Source: Strigamia acuminata (Eukaryota > Arthropoda > Chilopoda > Geophilomorpha > Linotaeniidae). Taken from it: DNA of 64,000 nt. The position numbers were made by a program, and so were the translations under genes. Below the pieces are notes generated by a model. The model saw only the letters and a program-made list of their open reading frames with translations. It was not told the origin of the DNA and searched no databases. The first letter of the stretch is position 1; each line of letters starts with the position of its first letter. Location of the stretch: assembly GCA_949358305.1 (NCBI GenBank), contig OX442324.1, positions 2,982,001-3,046,000 of the forward strand. Reading direction: 5' to 3'. Shown in pieces: positions 1-11,550 of this stretch.

Positions 1-829
1 CGCAGTCCCTTCTTCAAGTCAACTCAATTCGCATCCATTTTGTAAAGCAAAATTTACAATTATAAATGGGGCATTCAAGATTAATGTCCTTGATATTTAT
101 GTATAAAATATAAAATGCGAGTGTATATATTTAACGTCATGCAGAGAAAACATCAAAAATCCATTAAGTAAAAGGCGCGAAGTGAGATTATATCCAGACT
201 TACAGCTGAGCTTGGTTCGCAAACATAATTCAATACGTTATAGTCCCAACGCCGAGTAAGAGAAGACTGACTGTACACGGTTTGCAAAGATAGAGCTATT
301 AATCATGAGCCAGCCTGCGATCAATGAATGCGAGCAAGGAATAAATGCAAACTGGAAAAAATGCCCAAGAGGATGGAGCATTTCGGGTAACAAATAACGG
401 GCCAAATAAATTTATAAACGTGGAAATATTTCTTGCAAAAATTGTTATTTATCACGAGGAATCAGCAGTCCGTGTTTTCTATGTTTAATTAAATATAAAT
501 TTGAATTTGAATTTAAAAGAAAGAAAGAAAAATCCCCCACTAAAAGCCTTTCTCTCACGCAGAGTTCAAGAGACTGCCGATTGAAGCTAAATCCAATTTA
601 ATCCTACGAAGAAAACTGTCTTCTGTCAGTTTAAATTGGAAATTAAAACTTGCTCAAATTTAAATGAAAAAAAAAGAGTAATAATAAATTAATAATATTA
701 AATAAAATCCTGAAAGGACAAATTTAATTAATTTAAAGGGTATTTTATTACATTTATTAATATATTAAGATTTCTAACAATGAAGGATGAGAAATTGGGC
801 GGCCATCTTAATTTAACCGTATTTCCAGG

Positions 830-843
830 CCAGCAGGTGGCAC
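830..843 (+). promoter_or_regulatory. match to the CTCF core motif
   Basis: CCAGCAGGTGGCAC fits the animal CTCF core consensus at every position. It follows a CGGCCATCTT motif. A diverged copy of the whole block sits near 12885-12925, where the CTCF-like core has lost a key G. Binding is inference; a chance match in AT-rich DNA is possible. Confidence 0.25.
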
Positions 844-1127
844 CATGAGTAAACCTTAGTTCACCATTATTTACGGACACGGACATGTTTGACCTGTGGT
901 TTCGTGTGCCCGGAAATGGAAAACGAGCCTCGTTTTCATGTCGCTGCTCTGATTCCCATATATTTTACAATACTTTTGCTTTTCACTTAAACGCATGAAT
1001 TAAATACCTGTATTAATTGTACATTAAATAATGCATTTCATAATACAAAAAATCCATTTTAAAAATACATAAATGCAATATATTGTACGGAGTAATATTT
1101 ATTTATTTAATATTTATTTATTTATAT

Positions 1128-1385
1128 AAATAAATGAACTAACTAAAGCAAAATAAATGAACTAACTAAAGCAAAATAAATGAACTAACTAAAGCAAAAT
1201 AAATGAACTAACTAAAGCAAAATAAATGAACTAACTAAAGCAAAATAAATGAACTAACTAAAGCAAAATAAATGAACTAACTAAAGCAAAATAAATGAAC
1301 TAACTAAAGCAAAATAAATGAACTAACTAAAGCAAAATAAATGAACTAACTAAAGCAAAATAAATAAACTAAATAAAGTAAAATA
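1128..1385. repeat. minisatellite, 23-bp unit
   Basis: About ten nearly identical copies of a 23-bp unit containing GAACTAACTAAAGC stand head to tail, with a decayed last copy. The copies are almost free of differences, which suggests recent amplification or homogenisation. Confidence 0.95.
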
Positions 1386-2453
1386 TGATTCAAAAATGTC
1401 ATATCCTGAAGTGAAAACGAGGTTATCAACTTACAACATTTAAGCGGATACCCTGTGTCGTGTTTTTCACATTGTCACGGTGTCTGATCCCACATGAATA
1501 TAATAATAACAAAAAAAAAAAAACAACAAAATGTTTTTACATTTCATTATGAAATTTTATTACAGTATCCATTTTGTGAAAATTTTCCAACTACGTAAAC
1601 ATCAATTTCCATAAATTTCTATTGAAAGAAAACACGGCTGTTTGCTATGGAATATTCCTATGAGCTTCGGGTTTTCTCTATTGCTCATGCAAGAGGGCTG
1701 TCAGTACTCAGTAAGGCCTTGATTTTGAATTCACTGGCTCACCGTTACGCCGGAAGCCAAAAAGGAAGAAATATTCTCGTGCATGCAAACACAAGAGTTC
1801 TCTGTGGTCACCAATTTCAGTGGCGTAAATTTCAGGCGTATGTAAACACAGAGAACTCTATCCCTGCTGGGCACCAAGCTACTTCTAGAATAAGAGCAGA
1901 TTGCATCTTGTGCAATGCTGGATGCAAAAAGTTTATTACTTCATATAGCTCAGCCATGATCTGTAAAAGCTGAACATGCGGCATTACTATTCACTTCACG
2001 GTGTGCGACTTCTCACAAATATTGCTTGATGTGTGTTTCCCCACTTTCAAGCAAAGGTACGGAAATTTGGAATCCACCTATACACACCGTCTCTTACGTC
2101 TAGGAGTTCACACTTAAACCAGTTTTGTAGAAGTTACGGCTTTTAGAATGTCTAATTTCAACAACCATTCACACTTATGACTTACAATTATGGCCGAAAA
2201 AATTGTCGTACTCTCCCTATAGGGAGACGGCAACAATTTTGTTCCGAGTTGTAGAAAATTAGAACTAGTGTGAACACAACATTTTCTAAGAGTTATGTGG
2301 AATTTTAAACACGCACTGTGTGGTTGGTATGACTAAAGACAACTTTAGGATTTTGTTGCCCGAACTAAATTTAGTAAAACCTACAAAAGGTTTTTAAAGT
2401 GTGCATCAAAGTACGCTTAAAATTTGGAGTTTAAAGTTTAACAAGCAGTTTAA

Positions 2454-2872
2454 CGGATGTACTTCATTTTAGCTATTTCATTTTAGCGATTTCATTTAAG
2501 CGACACACCATTTTAGCGACACAAAAATGGCTAAAATGACATGTTCGCTAAAGTGATGGTCGCTAAAACAGCACTAATACTAACACTAATATTAACCTAA
2601 CCATATAGTTTAGGTTTAATTCCTAAGAAGGGCTAACAAGGGGGGGGGGGGGGGGGTTGGGCCCCCCTTGACCCCCCGCGAACCTAACCTTTCTGGTTTT
2701 TTTTATGCAAACCACTTTTTTGAGCCGGCTTGTCGCGGTAAATTGTGTCGCATCGCTAAAACATATCGATCACTGCTGGAAAATTACCTTATTGTCGCTA
2801 AAACGTGATCGCTAAAATGGGACTTTTTTGTAAAAATCGCTAAAATGAGCGTTGCTAAAATGTCTATAACCG
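2454..2872. mobile_element. non-autonomous TIR element rich in CATTTTAGCG, copy 1
   Basis: Both ends carry inverted clusters of CATTTTAGCGA-like motifs, starting CGGATGTA and ending CTATAACCG. The centre has a G-run and a C-rich stretch that can pair. A second copy in the opposite orientation is at 20415-20723. The 7-bp sequence AGTTTAA flanks this copy on both sides (2447-2453 and 2873-2879), which looks like a target duplication. No transposase is encoded, and the superfamily is not assigned. Confidence 0.7.
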
Positions 2873-3799
2873 AGTTTAACCGCCCCTTTAAGAAATGTTG
2901 CTGTAATGGATAATGTTCAGTCTAAATGACATTCCAAATGCCCAGCTAGCTTTTCTCAAATATATATATTTTTTAAATTGTAACTATTGCAAGAAATCTA
3001 CAAAGAATTATTGTGTTCAGTGAAATCTTTCGGTGAAATTTTTATCTTTTTCATAAAAATGTTGGCCAATAAATCACAGACCCTATCTCCTTTAAAAAAA
3101 GCCATTTGTTATTGCTGTTACCATAACTACCACCCACTCTATATAATCCTATTGTTGGTGCTCACACCACTAACCTAACATATAATCTGTCATGTGATAT
3201 TGCCACAATGAATTATAGACTGATATTTGCACACAATAAACTCTTTCAGCATATTTACTAATTAATGACAGATTAAGATGTATACTTTAGTTTACTACTA
3301 TAATGTTTTTCAGCTAATTAAAATTCATTTCCGTTTTCTACACACATAGGCTTTACACTGTCACTGTAAAGCTGTAAAATATAGTTGTGGATTAATTTTA
3401 ACGCTAAGGATTTGCCACCTTCTAGTGCAATCTAGTTTTTACTGCAACCTATGCGGCCAGCATAGCAGGATGTCTCATTTACAAACACAAAACTCAGTTT
3501 GAACTAACTTTAAGCTTATGTCAGTAACAGACCAGCAAAAATGAGGGCATTTCTAGAAATTGAGCTGCATTCCTAAAGAAAGTAAAATTGCTTCCCATAG
3601 GAATAACAAGGGAGAAATAATCTCATTTTTCACTAAGCGAATTCCAAAGCACTCGTGTGTTCAGTGTCGATTCAAATTTATTGATGTCACTTCCTTTCGC
3701 GAGAAAATTTAACAAGATTTAATTCGAGGTTTTACATTTTTAGACATCTACCCATCGCTGCAGCAAAAATCTACTTTCCTTGTGGAAAAATATTTCAAA

Positions 3800-4208
3800 G
3801 GTATACTCTATTTGCAGTCAAAAAGGCACTTTACAAAATGTCGTCCCATTGGTCGAGCCAGTTTACTGGTGTAGTTATCCGGAAAAGTAGACCCAAACAC
3901 CAGAATTGCATTACAATGTACAGACATTGTAATCAATTGCCAAAAATCCAAAATTCCAGACGAAGTAACCAATAAGCATAACAAACATGAGTTTGACATA
4001 AAACTTCATTTCAATGATGGAAATAACATTTTATATTAAGAAAAATCAAAATAACGTTAACTAAACTAGTCATAACAAGCAAAACAATAAATAAAAATCA
4101 AAACTACTTCTTCTAGCAGTAGTATACAGTCTGGAGTTAGTAGTAAACTGGCTCGACAATGGGACGACATCTTGTAAAGTGCCTTTTTGACTGCAACTAG
4201 AGTATACC
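3800..4208. mobile_element. non-autonomous TIR element with GTATACTC ends
   Basis: The left end (3800-3870) and the right end (4137-4208) are inverted copies of one another over about 70 bp, including TTGCAGTCAAAAAGGCACTT and a CCATTGGTCGAGCC block. Relatives lie at 27882-28280 and 34320-34910, which share an ACACCAGAATTGTAAT-like internal segment. It has no coding capacity. Confidence 0.75.
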
Positions 4209-4917
4209 TTTGTTTATTTTGTTACGTAAAAGGGAAAGTGTCAAAAGGTACTTCAGAAAATGGGGTCACTTTTCTTCCTTTTGAATTTTCTTTTTGTGAT
4301 AGCGTAGATGCATTACATTTATCATCATATATTTTCATCTTGTGTACATTCCATTTATTCCTTTTGCTATAAAGATCACATATCACACATACAATATTGT
4401 TACTCTTAATTGCCTAAAGCAATATCCAATAAACAGTGTAATGATACAATTAAATAGCCAACATCATCTGCACATGTGTCATGCAGTCATCATCAAATTA
4501 ACATTTGACAGTCTATTGCTAAAAATAAGATAAAATTAACACAAACTTATTCATTCATTTATATCCATTCATTCAAAAGTACATTTTTTTCCTCATGGAA
4601 AAGCAAGAAAACTAAAGATTTTACTTTTCTTTTTGAAACTGAATGCACCTCATGTTATCTTATAAAAATCTTTAGGATTTCTAGGATTTCAAGATAAGAT
4701 ACGATAAGACGAGTCTTTCCGTTTCAGATAAATTCACATTCAAAGTTTCAGAAATCTATCTCTTAAAATGGAGCCACAATTACAATTTTACTGTAAATTT
4801 CAGCCGCATTACACATTGTGATGCACGAGTCTGTGCATATGTGCATGTAATCTAATAATTAATATTCTTTGATTTATTTAAGTTTAATGTGTTATTTTTA
4901 AAATTAACATTATAAAG

Positions 4918-5357
4918 TGTGATATTAGAACACTCATATTGAATCATAATGAATCACGAACAATGAACAATGAACATGACTAAGGAACGGTAATGGTCAG
5001 ATGACAAGTGACGGAAAACTGTTACTGTAGAGGACAGTTGTGCACAGAATCTTGGACAAGAAGGATCAGGCTGTTTGAGGTGCTGAGCCCCTCCCAAGTA
5101 CTAGTATCGTGATGTGAAGTGATTGTGCCAAGATGTAAGAAAGACTAAAACCATCAAGAGACGCTTGCACTACGGTAGGAAGGATCCATGTTCCAAGAAT
5201 CAACAACTGAACAGTAATTAGGCGCTATGTTGTAAATATTGTTACTTTTCTATTATTAAATTAATGTTAATGTTATTTGAAGGAACTCTTATAATTTGAG
5301 TTGAGTGAAGAGTTTCCAGTGATACACCCGCATCGCTCGTTCAAGGTGTACATCACA
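4918..5357 (+). mobile_element. possible solo LTR
   Basis: The 440-bp segment begins TGTGAT and ends ATCACA, a short inverted repeat with TG...CA borders as in retrotransposon LTRs. It has a composition unlike its surroundings and a TATTAAA-like signal inside. No convincing target duplication flanks it and no second copy is visible in the window, so this is weak. Confidence 0.3.
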
Positions 5358-5400
5358 ACATTTACAAACTGCAGGCGCTTCAGTAATCCCTGTGCTGATT

Positions 5401-8400
5401 TCATGGCCAGGAATGACTAATGTAACAACAGTTCGAACAGCGTTGAAATTTTGAATTTATCGTCTGTGTGGGTTAGTTTGTTTTGCTTTGTTTGACCCAG
5501 TTAAGGTGAGGTAAGCACAATCTGAGCAGGGAACTTGCCTTCCTGCGTTAATAATTCTGTTAAATGCATTAGTCACTCCTGGCTGCAAAGATTCCTAAAG
5601 CCTCTGTAGTTTGTAAATATGCGGCCGCATTCACCCCAGTTTATGGCAACTATTGTTTGTAAAGTGATCTTTCTTCAATGTAAAATATTGATGTAAGTTA
5701 AAGTCTTTCCACATATGAAAATCTACATTTCTGTGCAGTGTGCAAAAGACATTGCAACACGAGTGGGAATGACACACGAGTAAAACTGGAGACACTTGGT
5801 GCATTCAATCTTGGAAAGCTAAGTGACTCGTCCTCCCTAAATGCCTCCTAGAAGACGAAAGCGACAAAAATTTTGTCAGGAATAATAAAGGTCATATTCC
5901 ATAAGTCACTTCAACATAAGGCAGCAATTGACTTCCTCTTCTGTCTGATGGAAGTGACTTATGGATGTGCATGTGCACATGTATCTTAGTCCATATCTAC
6001 GACCAATTTGATTTATCTCGATCGAGTTACCAACGACTCCTTTTCGATGGTCAAATTCACTTCCAATGAAAAGTGACTTTCATGTAAGTAAGAAAAAAAA
6101 AATGAACTTTCCTTTTACAAATTGAAGGCACCAAAGAACAAATGTTGAAATCCAATTTTTTTTATAAAAATTTCTAATATCAAAATTTAGAATTTTAAAA
6201 AATATTAAAATACCCATCTCACATTGCTCCAATTGTTTTGTCGTCCATTCACCACTTTGGATCCCAAAATCTTCATTTTAATTCAGACCACATCGTTTAA
6301 CCCTCTTAGGTGATTGGCTCAACAAAAAGCACTTTTATTCCTCGGAAGTTAATCTCAATTACTCGACAAAGCGGCCTAACAACAACCGCCCAAGATTCCA
6401 AACAGGATTTATCTGTTATTGGTTCAAATTTATAGCATTTAACACGTTCCATTACAAACTTACTAACAAGGACTTTCGATTCTTCATCCTCGGATCATCA
6501 TCGATCAAACTACAAACTCACTACCAAAGCAAGACCTTTCAGACCTTTCATACCTTTCAGATGATCGATGACGATCCGAAAACGAAGGAATGCGGAGTAG
6601 ACTAATGTTTCAGACCTTTTTTCTCAAAACTTTTCAGTAAGAAATAATTTTTTTAAGAACAGTTCTAGACTAATTGGTTGATGCTCTAGAACTTTCTAAT
6701 TCACTTTTTTGCTCTAACTGTCACGGTTCTCGAGTTACAATATGGATGACCTTGAAGATGACCTCAGAGGTCAAATTGGATGTCATAATTGGATTTCCCC
6801 CGACATACATTCCTTACAATCATTTTGTTGAATAAACATCTAGAACAGTTTGGGAATTATTTACTGTGAACCAGACTTTCTGAACCATCCTGTATAGAGG
6901 TTCGACTATACTTCAAAATACATTGCAATACATCGAAAGGTGTTAAATGTTGTAATCTCGTAGTCTTTTTTCCCATTTCCCAAATCTCTGGTTGAAAAAA
7001 CCAAATGGTTCGGACTCCGAGACGTCTTGAGCTGGGCGACTGGAGTAAACACCACGGATTTCCTAGATGTATTACCACGAAGTTCCTGCATTGAAAAAAT
7101 CTATACAGTGCTGTAATCTCAATCCCCATGTTGTTGTTTTTTTTACCCATTGATTTCCATTATAAAAATGCATAAAACAAAAAAAAAATTCTTCCTACAA
7201 AATTGGTGCACATTTCCCGCTTTAAGTTAAAAAAGAGCCAAGTCATTCTGACTTTTATTTCTCTAGTGTTGATTTTAGAAGTGACTTGCAGCAAACGTAG
7301 CAAGTCATGCGCTCGTTGCTCGTTCTCCACCTTATTGATTGTTTTCAAGTGGATTTCCATTGCGAGATTCCTCCCGAAACCAATCAGATAACTGAGTTGA
7401 AATATATGTTCCAATAGAACAAAAGCACAATTTCTATGATACTAAAAACCTTTCATCGACAAGATAAGACTACATATGACCCAATATTAAAACAAAGCAG
7501 ACAAATCTGTTGATATTTTCCCCAGAAAACGAACCAAAAACATTTTTAATATAAACAAAACTGTACAAACTTTTTCCCTATCACAAAAAAAACTACAAAC
7601 CCCAATGATTGATCTACACAAAATCAATAAATTCTATCGTCTATCTTGCCACTCAAAGTGGAACCATGCCTTGAGGCAAGTTGACATAAGAAAATATAGG
7701 AGAAAGTAGAAAATAATAATAATAATAATAAAAACCAGCAGGGAACAGCATAAGAGATTCACTGACATCAAAAGTCAATACCAATATTGAAGACAGCTCA
7801 CTAGGATTGGACCCAAAGGGGACATCAAGTCCAATTGCCACCAAACTCAGCCCTTAATGGAAGCTGACACCAACAAACAATCCAATCTATTACAGCTAAC
7901 ATCAATATAGTAAAACTAGCTAATAATTAATGTAGACTGTATAAATTTCTAACTATTTGACCCCTCTTGGAAATGCTATGTTGAAGGTGGAATTAAACGA
8001 CATTTACTGCAATGACTAATGTTGTTTCCTCAATGTCAACATGATAATGCACTCCAATTAACAACCTCCAAAGTATGCAATAAATAACGTATTTGCGGTT
8101 CTAATTTCCTCCAGTGCATAGTCATTCCGGTACAGCGATAACCCTTACAGACGAAAGAAACCAAGTGTTAAAGTCACAGGTTATCACACGAGCAAAGCCT
8201 CCCCACACGTTAAGGGAATTGTAAAATCCAACTCTCTACCTGCTCGTGGTCACCCCTGGGCGCACTGTTGGTGGTACACCTTAGATTAGGTGTTTGATTT
8301 TTAACCCGGCGTAATAAGAAAATAAAGTGTCTGTGTCAGTGCACTTGAGTTTATTTATCGTTCTTTAACATTAATCTTTTTTTTATTGATCTCAATTCGA

Positions 8401-10034
8401 CTCAATCCCAAACTGTTTGTACTTGCCCTACCATTAGAACATTTGATAGTGTTGGTAGCTATTTGTAATCAATAGTGATTTATCTTGGGCAATTTTTCAT
8501 GGAGATCTTCAATTGATAAAAATGTTGCTATGGTAGTAAAATCTGCTGGTTTTTTCCCCCTCTGCAGTATATGACAGATAAAATTAAAAATTGATGGCTG
8601 AGATGTTGATGAAATCACACAATCAATCAAATCCTGATACTGATGTTGTGTTAAAGTTAATAATACAGTATTAGACACATTCGATAAAGCGTAACACGGT
8701 CGTGTCAAGTCGTGTCAGGAGATTTAACACTAGAATCTTGTGTTTAATACTTGTATTTCAAATGCATATCACTTTTTAACCCTTGGAGGCATAAGGCTAT
8801 ATGGATTTATGGACAAGCTCTTTCTTGAATAGGAAAAATTTTTTTCCTATCCATTTTTTTTTGCTGAAAATTTGTCATTTTGTTTATATCATACTGAACC
8901 TTAACTCAGGTGAAATTTTAAGTCATTGGTCATTTATTTAATTAATTATGCTAAATGCAAAATTTCTGTCCCTTAAAACTCCAGCAAAACTATTATGCTG
9001 GCTTTGCTGCTTAAGAAAGAGCGCTTCAGTTAACAGCTTTTCGCATTTACCAGTAGTGTTTAAACCAACCACTAGTTGGTAAAAAAAATATATTTTTTCA
9101 CTGTTCACAACTAGCACCTTCTATAAAATTAGTTGCAAACTTTAAAAAATCGAAATGCCGCTTTAACTAATTGACCTGAAAATTGTCCATAAATCCGTAA
9201 TGCCTTATACCAGAACGGCACATTTTACCCTTATGCCTCCAAGGGTTAAATTGTGTTTGATAGTTTTACTGACATTTACAATATGCGGTGTTGGTATTAC
9301 AAAAGCCTTTCGACTGTTACCGGTCATCAATAAATGTCATTAAAACTATCTTTATTGAATGCATCTACTCTATTCATCTTCCCCATACGGTTCAAAAATA
9401 TATTTTACAACACAGTATTGCTTTTCACTTAATGCGTTCCAAAATGTATAGCATTTCGCGGTATTAGTATATTATTTGTATTTTATCTACCAGGTGGCAT
9501 AAAAATCCATTGAGATTCAATGACATCAATCTTGACGCGGTCTCTCGTCTTGCCCTAACAACAGTATTAAAAGATAGACCGGGCAAATAATGATAGATAA
9601 ACTTAAAACAGCTAAACTGAAGGGAAGTTTTTTTCGTCCACCGCTGTACATTAAAGAATGCATTTCATAATAATAACAAATTGAAAAACACGCGGAAGAA
9701 AAATATTTACAAAGACCCCTTAAGAGCTTCCGGCAAAACTGGGCAAGTACAGTATTTTCTTTATGGATGAAGATATTCAACTTCAAAGTAAACTCAAGCA
9801 GAGTTTTGCCCTTGGCTTTAACTGCCTTAGTGTTGGCGTTCTGCGACCAGTATCTTGATGCTAAATTCAAACTGCAAATTCCTTTCCACGAGGACGTGCA
9901 ATAGCACTATATTTACTTGGCTTTTGTGCTTTCGTGTGCACCAAAAGAAATGGGGAAATCCCATGAAAACACTGCCTTGTGGTGGCATCAATGTAACGAC
10001 GCGTTGTAGTCGAAGAAAAGCTGAAGATGTACTG
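5401..10034. other. intergenic region, no gene seen
   Basis: I see no conserved coding exon. Short inverted segments occur (for example CATAAGTCACTTC near 5900 and its inverse near 5950). One clear transposon-like element is at 8780-9245. Copies of a dispersed A/T-rich block containing TACAAAATGCATT begin near 9380, and the same block recurs near 19640, 25200, 28700, 29150 and 32060. All open frames are short and without domain character. Confidence 0.7.
8780..9245. mobile_element. piggyBac-like MITE with TTAA target sites
   Basis: The element starts CCCTTGGAGGCATAAGG and ends with the inverse of the same sequence. It is bordered by TTAA on both sides (8776-8779 and 9246-9249). CCC termini with a TTAA duplication are the hallmark of piggyBac transposons. 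At 466 bp without a transposase frame it must be non-autonomous. Confidence 0.85.
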
Positions 10035-10312
10035 CCTAAAGGTGGGTTCACATATGTTGCAGGAAACCAAACACAATGCAAGCTGATTTCGTCATTGCAA
10101 CAGCCAAGTAAGCTCGTAGTTTAAGTTTGACACAATGCAGGGAAACGTGCTTGCATCCAGCCAGTCAGGAGCAACCCAACTCTCGTTGAGTCAAGTTTGG
10201 TTTGGCGAGATTGGCCAGACAGGTTTTGAAGTTTGATGAATAAAACTCATTTTTCTTTGCATTTCTCAGCGTTGCGTCTAGTGTGAACACAAGTGTGATC
10301 CTACCTTAGACT
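10035..10312. mobile_element. diverged TIR element with GTGTTCACACTAGACGC ends
   Basis: The left end has CTAAAGGTGGGTTCACA and the right end has the approximate inverse of GGATCACACTTGTGTTCACA, followed by ACGCAACG-like sequence. The right end matches the termini of the larger element at 60945-62248 in the androglobin intron. It looks like an older, deleted relative. Confidence 0.4.
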
Positions 10313-10551
10313 TGAAGGAATATTTGGTATAAACGCATCAAGTCATCAACTCTTCACTACTGACGAGAAAATTCAAAGTCTTTACCAGGGCCGAATTAGG
10401 GCCTTTGGGGGCCCTGGGTACATTCAACAGAGGAGCCCATAGCCAATCAAGCCTTTGAAAAGTAGAATATACAATAAAATACATGCCTGGGATGGGGACC
10501 TTTAAGCCTGGATGTGAGGCCCCTCAATGGATAATCTGTCCTGGTTTTTAC

Positions 10552-11043
10552 CAGTGTTGTATCGAACGCGAACTAAGTTCGTTAGTTCGCGAACTAAGAT
10601 CGCGAACTAGTTCACTTTTACAAGTGAACGCAAAAAACGAACTTAGTTCATTTGTAAGAGTGAACTTGAACGAAGTTCGCGTTCACCATGCTTGATGATG
10701 AAAATGTCGCAAAAACATAACTTTTTGCATCGGTTTTAAACGTTTTGATGACATTTTCGTCATCAAAACATTCATTTTGATCACTTTTTACAACGAAAAC
10801 GACGAAAACAGCCATTTTTGTCATTAAAATCAATGAAAACAACTGCTTTACTAAAAAAAAAGTGCTTTTTTCCATTTGCAAACCACAGAACATAAAAAAA
10901 AAATTGGAAAATTGGAAAATTCGTAAACTTGAACTTAGTTCACTTTGAAAAAAATTGTAGTGAACGTGAACAAGAACTAGTTCACATGGTGATGAACGCG
11001 AACTTAAACTAGTTCGCGATTTGGTAAACGAGATACAACACTG
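10552..11043. mobile_element. hAT-type non-autonomous element, copy 1
   Basis: The element begins CAGTGTTGTATC and ends GATACAACACTG. It is flanked by a perfect 8-bp duplication GTTTTTAC (10544-10551 and 11044-11051). An 8-bp duplication with CAG...CTG ends is typical of hAT transposons. Near both ends there are many GAACTAGTTC and TTCGCGAAC palindromes. The middle has an ATGAAAACG/CGTTTTCAT-rich core that is open on the minus strand but not a recognisable protein. A sister copy is at 30289-30767. Confidence 0.9.
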
Positions 11044-11392
11044 GTTTTTACACCCACCTCCAAATTTCTGGTTGTTTTTATTGTTACCGTATTTCATCGA
11101 TTAAGAGCCGCGGCTCTTATTCAAAACTGCCATTTTGATCAGTAATTACAATTTCGGTTTTTCGTTTGTTACATTTGTTTAATGTGACGAACGAAGTCTG
11201 AAAATTCGAGAACGGCTACAATTCGAGGGCAACTCTTAATCGGTAAAATACGGTATATCATCCCAGATAACTTCTGTGAGGACTTATTTAACAAGTCCAA
11301 TACGTATAAAATGAAAACAGAGCTAATGGATTCATTTCATGTTAACAATGCGATATGACGTTCTTTATTTCTATAGAACAAAAAAACCACTA

Positions 11393-11550
11393 GGTGCATT
11401 CAATAAGTCTAAAACGTATGCAAAACTCGTTTCGTGTTTGCATGTGACGTCATTCCCAATCCCATTGAATAACATGTTATTCAATGGGAATGACGTCACG
11501 TGCAAACACAAAACGAGTTTTGCATACGTTTTAGACTTATTGAATGCACC
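11393..11550. mobile_element. near-perfect palindromic MITE of the TA-GGTGCATTC family
   Basis: The two 75-80 bp halves are almost exact reverse complements, starting GGTGCATTCAATAAGTC and ending with its inverse, around a short centre near 11470. TA dinucleotides flank both ends (11391-11392 and 11551-11552), as in Tc1/mariner-type insertion. The open frame over it on the plus strand is a by-product of the palindrome. Confidence 0.85.

Larger units (their letters stand above)
1..5400. other. intergenic region, repeat-bearing, no gene seen
   Basis: No open frame here looks like a conserved protein. The stretch holds a 23-bp minisatellite, a TIR element rich in CATTTTAGCG, a second TIR element at 3800-4208 and a possible solo LTR at 4918-5357. 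A perfect 14-bp palindrome CTCCCTATAGGGAG lies at 2213-2226 inside a larger imperfect hairpin. A roughly 60-bp segment at 1392-1452 recurs at 23229-23290, so it is a dispersed repeat. The open frame at 1647-1973 has no recognisable domain and no splice partners, and I do not call it a gene. Confidence 0.7.

Noticed and set aside
10648-11097. 149-codon minus-strand frame over a hAT-type element
   Set aside because: It lies inside the element and is broken in the sister copy at 30373-30603. There is no transposase motif.
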